Shown: positions 33,012-45,396 of the stretch, piece by piece
Position numbering within the stretch: the first letter of the stretch is position 1
How the letters are laid out: each line of letters opens with the position of its first letter
Assembly (NCBI RefSeq): GCF_024713975.1
Contig: NC_091096.1
Coordinates: 24,577,458 to 24,641,457 of the forward strand
Source of the DNA: Paralichthys olivaceus
Lineage: Eukaryota; Chordata; Actinopteri; Pleuronectiformes; Paralichthyidae
Direction: 5' to 3'
Length of the DNA stretch: 64,000 bases
Notes under the pieces: model-generated
What the model saw: only the letters and a program-made list of their open reading frames with translations
Database searches by the model: none
Told to the model about the DNA's origin: nothing
Made by a program: the position numbers and the translations under genes

Positions 33012-34364
33012 ATAGATATGGATTTTGACAGCTGGTTGTTACGATAGGAGATTCTGTAGTTGTAGTGTCTCAAGGAGCCGAAAAACAGATTTGTTGAGTC
33101 TTTGTTAGCATGCAGCTAACATGCAGTCTGCTGCTGTAAATTGGTCACATTTAAAATGCTGCAGTCTCAATAAAACAGAGCTAAATAAATGGGAACATCT
33201 TGTGCAAATGCTTACGCAAATCTTTTATGCAAAACAAAGAATTTTTACGCAAGCACATTTGCACTGAGCTAATGTGAAGCAACAGAATCAATCTCTTGCA
33301 AATATTTTAAACCTAGCACTGAAATGACTGTATAATAACATGCGACTGACTGATGTTCACAACAGTGATTCCACCAGAGATTGAACTGCTGTAGATACCT
33401 GCTCACTTGGAGGTCTTTACTTAAAACAATCCATTGTCACTCAGGAAATAATACATTATACATTTCTTCTTGTGTTTCTTCCACTCCACTGACCTCACTC
33501 ACTATCTACATTTACCGTGTTTAAACTCAGGTTACAGGTTAGGTTTGGTTTCTTCTTACCTCAACAGTATTTCTGTGTTCAGCTCATGAGCCTCTGTGTT
33601 TTTTTTCTGTCACTTTATACTGGAAGTACCAAACCAAACAAACAGGATAACATAGTGAGCAAATCATCAACATTATTTGGAATGTTGATTACATAACACC
33701 CAAGTCAGAGGCATCATGAGGATGGAAACTCTCTGATACAACAGAAAGCTGTTATTACGGCCTTGACTGTTCTGTGCTCCGCCCTGTGGTACACCATCTA
33801 ATACCATGGGGAAGTGGTAATGTGGTTACTGTTGCAGTCCCAGCACCAAGTTCCGAGGAAGAAGACAAAACAGGACACTAACTGAAGAGTCATTACTTGG
33901 AGGTGATGTGCCAAGGGGCAGGACAAAAAGTATTAGTCACTATGTACTTTTCCTTTTTGGTGAAGGGAAAGTATAAATATTGGAATTGGGGCATCTTTTC
34001 AACTTCTTTTCCCTGAAATATAAGATTAATTATAAAAAAAAGACATTTTGCATGTAAATGCAAACAATTTAAATAAAATTATGATAAATATTTTTGTGGA
34101 AATTATCATTATTAGGGCTATTAGAAGCTCCTCAATGTGGATGGTGCTTGTGCATTTGTCATGGCCTTTTAGCTGTTCTTATATATAAGCCTAATTAATT
34201 AATGCTCACATGCCAAGTGATGTTTAGGCGGTATAATGTTTGCAGTATTCATCATCTTAGTTTTGCCTTTTAGAATGCTAATATTTGCTAATTAGGCTTA
34301 AGTACAAGGTACAGATGACGCTGATGGTGAACATTCTGTATTTATGGAGCAATTATCTAGTCTT
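33012..34364. other. No gene seen
   Basis: AT-rich intergenic DNA without recognisable features. Confidence 0.4.
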
Positions 34365-34585
34365 GATGAGCTCTTTACGGAATAGTTTTGCCATCCACCC
34401 ATTCACACACAAATTTAAACAGTGCACTTTCTCTATCACACGTCATTCACACATTGTGGGCACAGCTATCAGGGGCAATTTGAGTTAGTATCAGTATCTT
34501 TCCCAAGGACACTCAGGCAGGTGGAATAGGGAAAACTCGAATCAAACCGCCGACCTTCTAGTCAGTGGACGACTCCATTACAAAA
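34365..34585 (-). repeat. tRNA-like SINE repeat, reverse copy
   Basis: Contains 'tttgccatccacccattcac' and 'gaatcaaaccgccgaccttc' 'tagtcagtggacgactcc', the reverse-strand equivalents of blocks at 24385-24825. Diverged, without coding. Confidence 0.6.
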
Positions 34586-37500
34586 AATTAAGGGGAATGT
34601 CATTAGCTTTGCAGATATTAGGCCATAAACCAAAGTACTAGACAAAATAAAATATTGACACTAAATGAAAAGTCAGGGGGAATCACCAAAGTTGGTACAG
34701 TGCATCCTGTGGGGACCATGAGTATATGGAACATGTATCAAGGTAATTCATCCAACAGTGTTCCAAAATTGCAAAAGTGAAAGCTTTGCCTTGCTAGTGG
34801 CACAATTATTAATTGTCCTCTGGTTCCCATATTACATGTCTGTAATAAATTCCATGTCACTCCATCTAACACACATTAAGATATTTGTGTCTGGACTAAA
34901 GTGGCAGATTGACATACTAGCATTGCCTTCCCTAAAGCTAGTAAAAGTAGACAGTGGCTGTAATATTAGGTAAACAGGAAGCACAGCTTTGGTTTATTTG
35001 CTAGAATGTACCAAGTTTTGCAAACTATAGCAATAATAAACTTTAAGTATGCCATTATAATGTTTTTACAAACTTAATGTGAAGTTGGTCATGTCATCAA
35101 AAAAAAGTTAAATCTCTAACAAACATAACATTTAGACACCTATTAAATCACCAAGATGAAAATAAAACAAACTTAAATGAATTCAATATTCAACTGAAAA
35201 AGAATCCCCTCTTGAACTATTCAGAAGGCATTAGTTCAGGTCTATGTTGAGGTTTTAAAACACCGTCACGCTTGACTGTAACCAAATATCTACTGGGCCC
35301 CTTACACTGGTACATGAGACCAAGTAATTTAAGTAAAACATGCAGGGAGGGATCGTAAACATCACGACACATTATCTAAATTAAAAACCTTAAGTAATAT
35401 TCATGGCTGCTTAAATTATTAGATCATAGAACAGTGATAACAGATAACATAACAATAACACTGTTGTTGAGTTATAACTCCTTTGTAAACTTGATAAGTC
35501 TCTTTAATAGAACTTAATAAGTCTGGGGAAATTGGTTCCAAAATGGAACCAGCTTTGAATTATAAGATTGTATTGAGCACATAAACAAACAGGACATGAT
35601 TGGGCCACCCCTGAGGTTATCAGATGAAAAGTTGTTTCAAACATTTTATGTGATTTTCATCTTAAATCTATCAATAGTAATGGGTTTGTGTTCTAAGGGC
35701 GACCCACCATGCAAACTTAAACAGTTTAACAAAAGTTAGATCAGTTGCTGATGTGTGCGAGCTGTAAGTTTGTACTCATTAACATTACATGTGGCCTTCA
35801 AAAGGTTTGTTAGATTACTGTCAGTGAAGCCTGTTGCTAACATCTATTTTTTTTAAATCTGACTCAACTACTGAAAAACAATTACATTTCTGACTCATGA
35901 AAACATGATCTAAATAATTTAAAATGTAAATCAATTATAGGTTTGGCACAGTTGTTGGCCTCGACGTATTTAGTTGGTTGATGCTGATCCTGACATCAGC
36001 CTTTTCTTACTCAGTTTGAATGATTCCCCCTCTTTGCCAGAAGTCACGTCTGAGTGAATAACGTAGCCAGTCGTGTTTGCAGTTTCAAAGAGGCTGATTG
36101 GTCAGAAGTTGAATGTCCCGTCCTCTCCTTCGTACACACTAGTTCCTTTTCAAAGCTCATATGAAACTTGACCGCACTGTGAACCTGTCAATAGTTGGAG
36201 GGCACACACACACCCACACACACGTTCCTTTCACTCTCAGCTTGTGAGAGTCAAACTGCAGGCCTTAAAATTATTGCACAACCTGTGAAAGTGACAATAT
36301 TAAGATGATGTACACTAATCTGTTTTCCAATGCATCCTTTTGAATAATATGATATTCCATATAGTCCTCAGTGAGGAATGGAGGTAGACCACACAGATGG
36401 CTCAAAGGCCTGCAGCAACCTACACAGTCACTGCAAACATGAGCCTTGTAGCTAAGTAACCAAGCTTCCCAGGCATGTAACAGTAACAGTGTGGAGGTAA
36501 ATACAAAGGTGGTAAATCAGACATTGAGCCAGTGCTCATTAACAGCCAACAGCAGTGCTAAAGAAATTATATATATATAAATTTTTTTTTTTCATACTTG
36601 ATGTTACTTTGGATGCAAATGATTTGACTTGAGCATTTAAGGATCTTATAGAGGCTCATTATAAACTAGTCATAAAGAGTGAATGTATTGATATGAAAAG
36701 TATATAAAATGTAAAATACATAAACCAAACAATGACTTTGCAAATGACCAAGAGAACATTTGCATGAGGTAAAAACATCACAACATGAAACTGTGATGAG
36801 CGACATCAAACATACAGAGGTCAAGAAAAATGACAGTGTTGTAGTTGAATGTACAGATAAAAGTCATTTAAATCACTTGCGCTTGGTGAACACACGATGT
36901 ATTTATGATCTGACAGAAATGCAATTTGAAAGGTAGAGTTGAAAAGGTGTTTGAATATCTCAGTACTTACTCCATTGATTTAATAAGCTATTCATATGCA
37001 TCCTGTGGACGATGGAACAAGCGCAGAGGTCTCTGTGCAGAAACTGAGGAGGAACCACATACAAGCAACAACAGATAAGCAACAACGCAGACACAGGACA
37101 ACACATGTCAAGCAAGCAACACTGAAAGCTGAAGACTGGTATGACATGATGAGACCATGTTTAATGCATGCTTCAAATAAGTCCCTCATCAGTTTAATTC
37201 CACATGTGCTTTGGAAAGAACATGCATTTTGAGAAAGCTTCCACCTGTTGTATTATACTATATAAGGTTCCTACCATTTTATGATGGTGATATATTTAAA
37301 GAAAAAGAGTGCAGACAGGTATGCTCTCATGCCAAATACACAAATCAATAGTGATGTTACTCATAGTGCTGCCCTGATGTGGCCAACGCAGTATTAACCT
37401 GGAGGCAGCATGTTTGAGCTCAATGCCAGATGGAATATTTAAGGTAATAAAACTAGATTTTGTCAAAAGGCTCTTTACAGAACAAAACAATAAGTTAAAG

Positions 37501-40500
37501 ATGAGGCACAATGCAGGAGCCCCACTATAAAGGCCTGTGTCCACAAGCGGCTTTTTGCACTGGCAGCATTTTTTTTTTCCTACAACCTAGTTTAGGGTTG
37601 AAAGAACTCAACGTCTTTGTCATAAAAACAACAGTGTACAGCTGTAGCTATTTTGAAACTTGAAAACAGTTCAACTTTTAGTGCATGAACACGCTTGGCT
37701 GATATTCTCACTAACCTATTGAAATCAAGAAGAGGACTTACGATATCAATAGTTTAATAGTTTAAATCAAGTTTGTGGTGAGATGTTGACATCTGGGGGT
37801 CTGGATGCCATTTTTCTGCCTCCTCGTTATTACTTTAATCAGGGAAAGGTTTTATCAAATCTGAATCCAGTTGTGAATGTGCTTTTCAAAATCCCAATCC
37901 TTTCAAATCCTTCATTAGATCTTGTAAATTGTTTGGATGAAGACTTAAACTTAGATTGAACTCATAGCAGTCTGTAGCTTCCTCTAATGACATTAACAAC
38001 ACAATGATATTTGTAATATAGACACAAAGCACCTGACTCTGGTTTCAAGTATGGTAATATTTAAACCATTGACAATCTGCTGGGCTTTCGCCAGATATTT
38101 TTTCACCACTCATTAATTCATTAACTCTGCCCTACTTCATGTCTTTCAACAGCCATAAAAGTGTATTACACATTGCATAAGATATCAATTCTACTATATT
38201 ATTTCATACATATGAATCAAATGAACCCCTGGTATTTACTTAATAGAACTTGACGTTGAGGATAACTACACTAGGTCACAGAAAATAGTTTATCACCAGC
38301 AGGCTGAGCATTAGTCCTTCTGAAGTTACATTTTTTACATGTTTTAATCAACTTGAGAATTAAAGGCCAGTGTGCCATGTTTATTGAGAACAGTGTTGCT
38401 TAGTTATCACGTTCTCCAGATTGGGAACCACTGCATATGTACAGTCTGTTGTATAATCCTCTACACATAGGGATTTATGGTTCTTCGCCTGTGCAGCAGA
38501 CAGTTTAAAACAGAGGAAAACAATAGTGTACTTACATAGATTCAGTCCCAGTGTTGTTGTGGGTAGAAGAAAGAGAGGACTAAGTTCTAAACTGATGAAG
38601 AAGTATGATGCATCATATATCCGTGTGCTGTGTGTGTGCAAGAACTATAACAGCTCTGTGGGGCTGCAGCTCTTTGTGCTGTGGGTGTGCAGCTGAATCC
38701 AGGCTGCGGATCCACACAAGTGCATGCTTGGTGGGTTGTCTTAGGAACCATGAGCACGTCGGTGGGTGTAGCTCCACCCACGGGAGGAGGGTGTGTGTGT
38801 GGGGGTAGAGCTGAGCAGCAGGCAGGCAAAGTCTGTATGATAAAATATATGGGTGCTTTTGACTTATTTATCTCCATCTTCCCTAAAACATATGCTCTAA
38901 ATCATTCGTACACACTAGGACTCCGTTTCATCATAACCTGGAGAAGCATATCATGGGTTTGCAAACAGAGGAGAAGAAGAAAACAACAATGAAAAGCTTT
39001 GTTGCTTATGTGCTTTCAGTTACTGAGCTGAAACTTTGTAGACTGTGATGGATCTGTTCACACTGTGCATTCACACTCTAAAAGCCCCATTTCATGTTGG
39101 AGGACATTACCATATTACTGCACTGGCAATAATAATTATTATTAGATGGCATATAGATTGTATTATTTCTCTTTGTGGATCCTCTCAGAAACCCATCAGG
39201 CTCCCACTCAAGGAATAACAGTAGCGCCCTTAATATAATCTAAACATTAGTATAAGGCCTCGTAATGAAAATAATAAATAAGGTACTGTCTGCTCTGAAA
39301 GCTGTTTGTGCTGATGAGAAGTATCTCGATGCAGCACAGGGTGGGAGTGTTCTGAACAATGTGAAGCTCTGGCCCAGAGCTTAAACTCCCACTCAGTCAG
39401 TGAATAGACTCGAACAGAAGGCACAAAAACAACAGACAAATGGACACAGTATGGAGAATGGAGGAGAGCGTTACATGGCTGAATTAGAGCCGCTGAGCTC
39501 TGTATTACTTTAATATGTACAGTAAGTAAGTGCACATGTGCACTAGCATGATGCAGCTGTTTTTACACCTTCAACTAACATATGAGCTAAACATTTTTCA
39601 GGCACATGTTCCAACACTTTATTTTGCTTTTGACGCCTTAAAATAATGTGTACTCCAATTCAAAACTTTGTGACCTGCTATGGTTGTGAGCAGGTCAACC
39701 AAGCAATGATTTTTTATCACAGATTCGGTCTATATTTTTGGACCTATTGATGGATAGGATGGCAACCACTGCTTTAAAGTGAGTCCAGTGATTAGTGTAG
39801 GCTAATCAGAAAGGTAAACGTATCAGTGTTGTTTCTCTGGTCTAACCAAAACCTCATATGGAATCATGTCTGTTTTATTTTCACTGTTAGTTATCAGTGC
39901 TAGCCTGTGTTTGGTGTTTTGGGGCTTGTTTTGGACAAAATTACAATTACATTTTCTTTAAATAGGCTTGGTTAATTAGTTTATGGCAATTATGAGGCAC
40001 TGCAGGTCATGAGTTCACTGAAGCTCTTGATAATTAAAGGGGAACTCCACTGATGTCACACTTATAGTCAACTTGTCATGGGGACCTGTGCTCACCAGAG
40101 GAAACAGTTGTATCATGCTAAATGTGACTAGAGGAGATTTGTCACATCTAAATAAATATTTACACAACATTACTAAAATAATCTCATCTTGGAAATTATG
40201 AAATGATTACGTTAAGCCTGTGGTAGTTAATACAATGTGAGTGGGCAGTCATGAGGCCTCTAGTAAAAAGGTTCCACTCAGATGCATTGTGGGACATGTA
40301 GGATCAGCATCTTTGGAGACTAAGGACTAAAAACAGGACAGCTCATCCCCTGCTGTGATGTCCTATGAGTCCTATACCAACTCAGTGGAGTGAGGAGGTT
40401 CTTTTGGTGTAGGTCAGAGTTAAAGAAATAAAACTGAACAATATATGGTTGTATCATCTGCCACTATTCTGTTTGTCATCAGTCAGTTCAGTTTGAATCT

Positions 40501-40984
40501 GTTGGATTTGATGTTGTCAACAACAATATTAAATATGACAACATTGAAAATAGCTTTAATTGTAATCACACTACACAAAGCACACACACTTCAATCAAGT
40601 AGAACTAAATTCTATGAGAGAACAAGCCAATAAATCCACTCGGTCAAACTTCCTGTTTCTTGTGTAAAGTTTCCATAAAGTGCTCACACTCATGAGAGAG
40701 TTCCTGTCCCCGGTTTTCTGTTTGATTCACTGTTGTTCTTTTTGATGAGCTTTTCTCCAGACCCTTCCCACTGTACATGTGATTTTGTATGTCTGTGCAA
40801 CACTAAATTAAAAAGGTAACAGGTAAGCATGGATATGTTTGTCCTTACTGCATGCTGCATTAATATACTGCTTGTATGACATGACATTTGGTTACCTGCC
40901 TAAAAATTGAATTTCCTTGCAGTCATCTTACTGATCAATGGTGAGAAATTACTGTAACAAATCAAATACCAAATAATGTATAAG
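34586..40984. other. Gene-poor stretch
   Basis: 6.4 kb with no supportable exon. Features are minor: CA-rich bases near 36203, a poly-T and 'atatatataa' patch near 36565-36595, and a locally GC-richer segment at 38640-38820 where both strands have roughly 70-100-codon frames rich in Cys, Thr and Pro. I do not credit those frames. The GC-rich segment could be a promoter or a 5' exon, but nothing shows it. Confidence 0.4.
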
Positions 40985-41085
40985 TTAATTCTAATGTATT
41001 CTAATGTATGTTCAATGTATGTTACTGCTACTGGATGCTTGAATTTCCTTCAGGATCAATAAAGTCATCTATGCATCTATCTACC
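40985..41085 (+). mobile_element. LINE-type 3' tail, short
   Basis: 'ctactggatgcttgaatttc' 'cttcaggatcaataaagtca' followed by tctatctacc, the same kind of ending as at 21130-21195. Confidence 0.6.
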
Positions 41086-42970
41086 AAATGCAATTAAAAC
41101 AAGTGAAGAAAAACTACTGACAACTTTTTACAGGATGGCAAGTTAAAAAAGTTGATAAACTGTAAAACATAACAGGAATTTCTTGTAAACTTATTATAAA
41201 TTTGCAAATTTGTCATTATTATGTACTGAATGTGCTTTGAAGCTGAGTTACTAACTAGTTGAATGCACACTGTAACGTATTTTACTGCGTGTTGTAAAAA
41301 AACACAAATATAAATTCATTTTGAATAAATCTCATGAAAAAGGTGTTCAGCATTTTATTTATTCTGGATGGAAACAGCATTAACTCTGGCATGTATCTGC
41401 TAAGCGTTATGGGCAATAGCAAAAACAATAGCAGCAAGAAATATAGAATAATCAAAACATGTCCCATTACATGAAAGACGTACATTGATTTAAGTTGATA
41501 GATTACAGACTCAACAACAAACATATCATATAGTCAGATGCTTTCTATTTTCTCAATTATATGCAGCAAAACATCTTAAGTATAGATCTATGAGGCATTC
41601 GGTGCATACATAGTAAATCACAGTGAGCAGGGTCAGTCTGCTGTTATGTGGAAGCTGAAAAGAAAAAAACTTCTCTTCAAGGCTTTTCTGAGAGCTCATC
41701 TTTACTTACTTGCACTTATAATTATCCCTGGGAAAAGGTTATAGTGTATCTAGATTTAAAATTCATACTAAGTACACCTCAGCAGTTGATACATACTGCC
41801 ACCACCTGGTTCTCCTTTGTAAGTACAACACACATATATATATAAATAGGCACTCCGTCATAAGACACACACTGTAAATAAATAGGCACAGTAACCCAAC
41901 AAATATGCTGAGGGTTATTTTACGCCCAGATGGACGGATATATACAGATATACAGAAGAATAGAGAGATAGAGGGATAGATAAATGTTTTGCTGGGTAAA
42001 GTGGCCCAGTTTAAACTACTGTCCACGTGGAGCCCAAACCCATCAGGCACCAACTGGACATTAAGTACAAGGCCAGTAAAATGTATGAACTTTTGAACAG
42101 TCTTTGGTGTGTATGATACATTCAGAGGAAACATTATATTCTATTCACACCTCTACTATGACAGGCCTACTGTACAATACCTATAAAATAGGACTTTCTG
42201 ACATTCATTCATCCCACATTGCTTATAGTGCGTTTTTGTCTTTTTTAATTTGACCTCGGTCAGTAAAGCTAAAATGCAGAACACCAGGTTCCAGCTTCTC
42301 AGAGGAGAAGATTTGTCTAACATTGTTTAAATAAAGATTAGTGAACTTTTTTCCTACAGCAAAGTAAAGTGCACAAAATATAACATCAGGCATATGAGAG
42401 CATTATTCAGTTATCAGTGTTCTGCACCTGGTCACTGATATATCTGAACATTCTGATCCGTAGATCAGTGAAAATAAACCGTCTTTTTGATTATTTACTT
42501 TACAAAATGTCAGTTACTCATATTATGATGATACAAAACACAAAAAGCATTTCCTTGTTCACAACTTTAAAAAAAATTATAGATTATAAAGAAAATTGTT
42601 GATTAGTTGGAACTATTTTGTTTCGATCACATTATTGCCAGAAATCTGCTGCTTCTCTGAATATTTCGAGGGTTGAACTGTCAAAATCACCTGGAGCTTT
42701 TAGGATGGACATTTTTCTTAAAACCAAATAAGGCACATTCAGTCTCTATATTATCTCCATCTGCTCTGGTTTCCATTATCCATTAATATGTCAAATGTAA
42801 AATTCAGACAAGCACAGCACTGTTTCCAAGGGAGTGTATCCAAATTGCCTGTTCTGTCCAACCAACAGTCCAAATACAAAGATACTGAATTTACAATATT
42901 AAAGGACAAGCAGCAGTGATTGTGAGTTGAGGTTTAAGGTGTAATTCTGGAGTGAAGATATATTCTCTTT
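41086..42970. other. Downstream flank of the glycosyltransferase gene
   Basis: AT-rich sequence with no gene recognised. The minus-strand frame at 41763-42134 has no domain or splice support. Confidence 0.4.
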
Positions 42971-42976
42971 TTTATT
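42971..42976 (-). terminator. Candidate poly(A) signal for the glycosyltransferase
   Basis: AATAAA on the minus strand (tttatt on plus), about 200 bases past the stop codon at 43178. Position and consensus fit a short 3' UTR. The call is by position only. Confidence 0.45.
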
Positions 42977-43177
42977 TGAGTATTTGAATAATGTCTGCAT
43001 AATATAATAATACAGCATTACCCAGGACCCTTTCACCCTTGAACCTGAACATCCACACTGCTGCCTGTGTGTGTAATGGCTTCTTTCCTCTACAGCAGGA
43101 CACTGATTTCATTACATCTTCCTTTTTTACAGTTCTCACGTTGGTCTGAACAGTGAAACACTCGGTAAAGTTGACCC

Positions 43178-44134
43178 TCAGCAGCTGCTGTGGCCTTTGG
43201 AGAAATCCTGCCAAACCTTCAGCAGCTTTGGAGCCTTAAACCCGTTGACAATGATGAGTTTGGCGAAGGTGCACCTGTCGTACTCCAAGTCTCTGATTTC
43301 AAAGAGATTCCTGAGGGTGGGCAGGCTGAGGGCATACACGGGCCGGACCCCCAGCACACGCAGACATAACCCCACGTACACGTCCTCCATGGAGATCATG
43401 CGGACAAACCTGGATGCCCGGGAGATCTTGGCAGCCAGGTCTGCAGAGAGGACATACCCAGCTCCAGACACATACGGGGGGAATCTGTCTTCAGGGAACT
43501 GGTCCTCTGACACATGCCACTTACTGTTACTGTCCCTCCTCGGCCTGCCGTCCCTTATCAATGACCCTGTGATGAAGGCCTGACGCGGGCAGCTCCGCAG
43601 CCACCGGAGGAGGTGGAACACATTCACGAAGATGTCAGAGTCCACCTTCATGACGTAGGAGGCTCTGGGGCAGTGGGTCGCAACCCAGTTCATCATCATC
43701 ACAGTCTTGATTGTCAGGTTCTGGTAGTTGTCCAGGAAGTTCATCTGGATGATGTCTGCATGTTCCCTGCTCTCCTCCTCCAGCTTGTCCTGGAGGCTGG
43801 ACCCCTGCCCCCCCTCGGGGACCCCCATGTAGAAGACGGTGAGGGTGTCCTGACCTGGAGCTCCCCATGTCTTCCTGATGGCCTCCCTCGCTGCAGCGTC
43901 CTGCGGAGCTACTGGGACCATGAAGAGCAGGAGGGGGCCGGCGTCCCTGCACAGTGGCTGGTTGAGTATGTAGTGGTATGAGTTGGGGGACAGCAGCCTG
44001 TGCTCCTGCTCTGAGAGGGGTCTGGTCTTCACTGGCTCTTTAATCAGGACACTGACTAAGATCTGAGCCGACAGGACGAGCACGGCTGACACAGCGAGTA
44101 ACGTCACTAACCTCCATGAATGACATGTCCTCAT
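43178..44134 (-). CDS. Beta-1,3-galactosyltransferase-like protein (GT31), single exon
   Basis: 318 codons from the ATG at 44134. Type II membrane layout: a short cytosolic N-terminus, one hydrophobic segment at about 9-31, a stem, then the Golgi-lumen catalytic domain. GT31 motifs are present in order: AIRKTWG (85-91), VFYMG (100-104), DIIQMNFLDNYQNLTIKT (127-144), the metal-binding DSD in VMKVDSDIFVNV (161-172), PPYVSGAGYVLS (219-230) and MEDVYVGLCLRVLG (249-262). NLT (139-141) is a likely N-glycan site. These enzymes add galactose from UDP-Gal in beta-1,3 linkage to a GlcNAc- or GalNAc-ended acceptor. VMKxDSDIFVN and EDVYVGLCL favour the B3GALT1/2/5 side over B3GNTs, but the exact paralogue and acceptor are not set by the sequence. 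The frame stays open to 44320, but that extension is Pro/Ser low complexity from the purine tract, so I start at MRTCHSWRL just before the membrane segment. An upstream 5' UTR intron is possible. Confidence 0.9.
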   Translation of the reverse strand: MRTCHSWRLVTLLAVSAVLVLSAQILVSVLIKEPVKTRPLSEQEHRLLSPNSYHYILNQPLCRDAGPLLLFMVPVAPQDAAAREAIRKTWGAPGQDTLTVFYMGVPEGGQGSSLQDKLEEESREHADIIQMNFLDNYQNLTIKTVMMMNWVATHCPRASYVMKVDSDIFVNVFHLLRWLRSCPRQAFITGSLIRDGRPRRDSNSKWHVSEDQFPEDRFPPYVSGAGYVLSADLAAKISRASRFVRMISMEDVYVGLCLRVLGVRPVYALSLPTLRNLFEIRDLEYDRCTFAKLIIVNGFKAPKLLKVWQDFSKGHSSC

Positions 44135-44227
44135 CGCCTCGACAGGAGAAGAGTCTGCTGGCGTCCCGTCGGAGCGACTCGACACGAGGAAACAACACAG
44201 GTGGCAATCCAGGAAGTCATGCTGCAG

Positions 44228-44290
44228 TGGGGGGAGGGGAGGGGAGGGGACGGGACGGGACGGGGAGGGGAGGGAAGGGGAGGGGAGGAC
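44228..44290. repeat. (GGGGA)n-rich tract upstream of the glycosyltransferase
   Basis: Runs of four to five G separated by A or C (ggggaggggaggggacggga). G-runs of this spacing can form G-quadruplex, and the tract lies about 95-155 bases upstream of the chosen start codon on the non-template strand. Confidence 0.85.
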
Positions 44291-44324
44291 CGCCCATTCC
44301 CGACCGGAGGCTTTCACCAAGAAA

Positions 44325-44491
44325 TGAGAGAGAGAGAGAGCGAGAGAGAGAGAGAGCGAGAGAGAGAGAGCGAGAGAGAGAGGGAGAGCGAGAGAGAGCG
44401 AGAGAGAGAGCGAGAGAGAGCGAGAGAGAGAGAGAGAGGGAGAGCGAGAGAGAGCGAGAGAGAGAGAGAGAGGGAGAGAGAGAGAGAGAGA
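44325..44491. repeat. (GA)n purine tract, 167 bp
   Basis: Almost pure gagaga with periodic gc interruptions (gagcgag) and a few ggg. On the minus strand it is an unbroken pyrimidine-rich tract. It lies about 190-360 bases 5' of the glycosyltransferase start. The several overlapping 118-129-codon frames across it (Arg-Glu or Ser-Leu repeats) are artefacts. Confidence 0.95.
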
Positions 44492-44599
44492 ATATATAAT
44501 AGACTATAATATATAAGAGAGTATAATATAGTTTTATTGATGTATGATGTATTACTTTGCTAAAATAATACATTGTTTTATATTATTTTATCTTTATAT

Positions 44600-44655
44600 T
44601 ATAACGCTTAGGCGATATTGTAATACACAGTCATGCCAATAAAGCCTATTGAATT

Positions 44656-44660
<5 letters not shown>
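44600..44660 (+). mobile_element. LINE-type 3' tail next to a GA tract
   Basis: 'acagtcatgccaataaagcc' 'tattgaattaaattgag' runs straight into a second (GA)n tract at 44659-44702. The ending matches a second copy at 44740-44835. Confidence 0.6.

Positions 44661-44702
<42 letters not shown>
44659..44702. repeat. (GA)n microsatellite
   Basis: Alternating g/a with one gc interruption, in direct continuation of the LINE-type tail before it. Confidence 0.93.
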
Positions 44703-44703
<1 letters not shown>

Positions 44704-44739
44704 TATGGTCTTATTAACACTTGCTGTTGTTTTTTTCTC

Positions 44740-44835
44740 CTTATACATTCATGTCTTTAATTTGATTACGTGATTGTCCTCAACATTTGTGCTTTGGCAA
44801 CATAATGTCATGCCAATAAAGCTTTGTGTATTTAA
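44740..44835 (+). mobile_element. Second LINE-type 3' tail
   Basis: 'tgctttggcaacataatgtc' 'atgccaataaagctttgtgt' repeats the ending seen at 44600-44660, so two tails of one family sit in tandem upstream of the glycosyltransferase. Confidence 0.55.
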
Positions 44836-45390
44836 AATGCAATAAAGAGGAAGTGTGTGTGTGTTCAGACTGTGCACGGTGTCTTACTTAATGACAGTTA
44901 ACTAACTTATAACAAGTCTGAAACAGAAACTTACTTATAACAAGTCTGAAGCAGAGGGATGTCAATGATGATATCTTGTTTTATATTAGGACTATTATTA
45001 CTGTGAATTTGGTTGGAACAGAAGCTATTTGTTAGTTTAGGATGATGATGTATCTCTTTAGTTGAAGATGGCCCAAAAAATAGTTACTGTGAGACATCCA
45101 TGAAGTCATGAGGGATTCATTATTAACTACTCACTATGATCCAGTGGGATTATTAATATTGGTAGTCGAAGTAGTGGTATAACTAGCTTTAGTAGTATAT
45201 ATTATTCATATTCAGCACCTTAAGATTATGATTGTAACTCACAGAATAAGCAAACCCTATCTACACCATGGGGTGTGGTTGAAAGGCCAGTGGACCCTGA
45301 GTTGGGATGGTTTTATTTTAACACAGCTTTATCTTCATCATGGACCTAACATGAATAAAGCTCCTGCACATCTTCCTTTCAAACAAACTG
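44836..45390. other. Intergenic gap between glycosyltransferase and tnc
   Basis: Contains a small direct duplication at 44911-44957 ('aacttataacaagtctga' twice). No gene. The head-to-tail gap between the tnc transcript end and the glycosyltransferase start codon is about 1.3 kb. Confidence 0.45.
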
Positions 45391-45396
45391 TTTATT
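45391..45396 (-). terminator. tnc: Candidate tnc poly(A) signal
   Basis: AATAAA on the minus strand, about 1.37 kb past the tnc stop codon, in a cctttcaaacaaactgtttattg context. Another tttatt lies near 45312. The choice between them is open. Confidence 0.4.

Noticed and set aside
38587..38877. 96-codon minus-strand frame rich in Cys, Thr and Pro
   Set aside because: Opposing frames of similar length on the other strand; the composition follows local CA/TG richness.
44135..44320. 62-codon N-terminal extension of the glycosyltransferase
   Set aside because: Encoded by the G-rich tract (Pro/Ser runs). The membrane anchor begins right after the later ATG, as GT31 enzymes expect.
44116..44573. 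Overlapping frames of 118-129 codons across the GA tract on both strands
   Set aside because: They are pure Arg-Glu, Ser-Leu or similar repeats created by the microsatellite.
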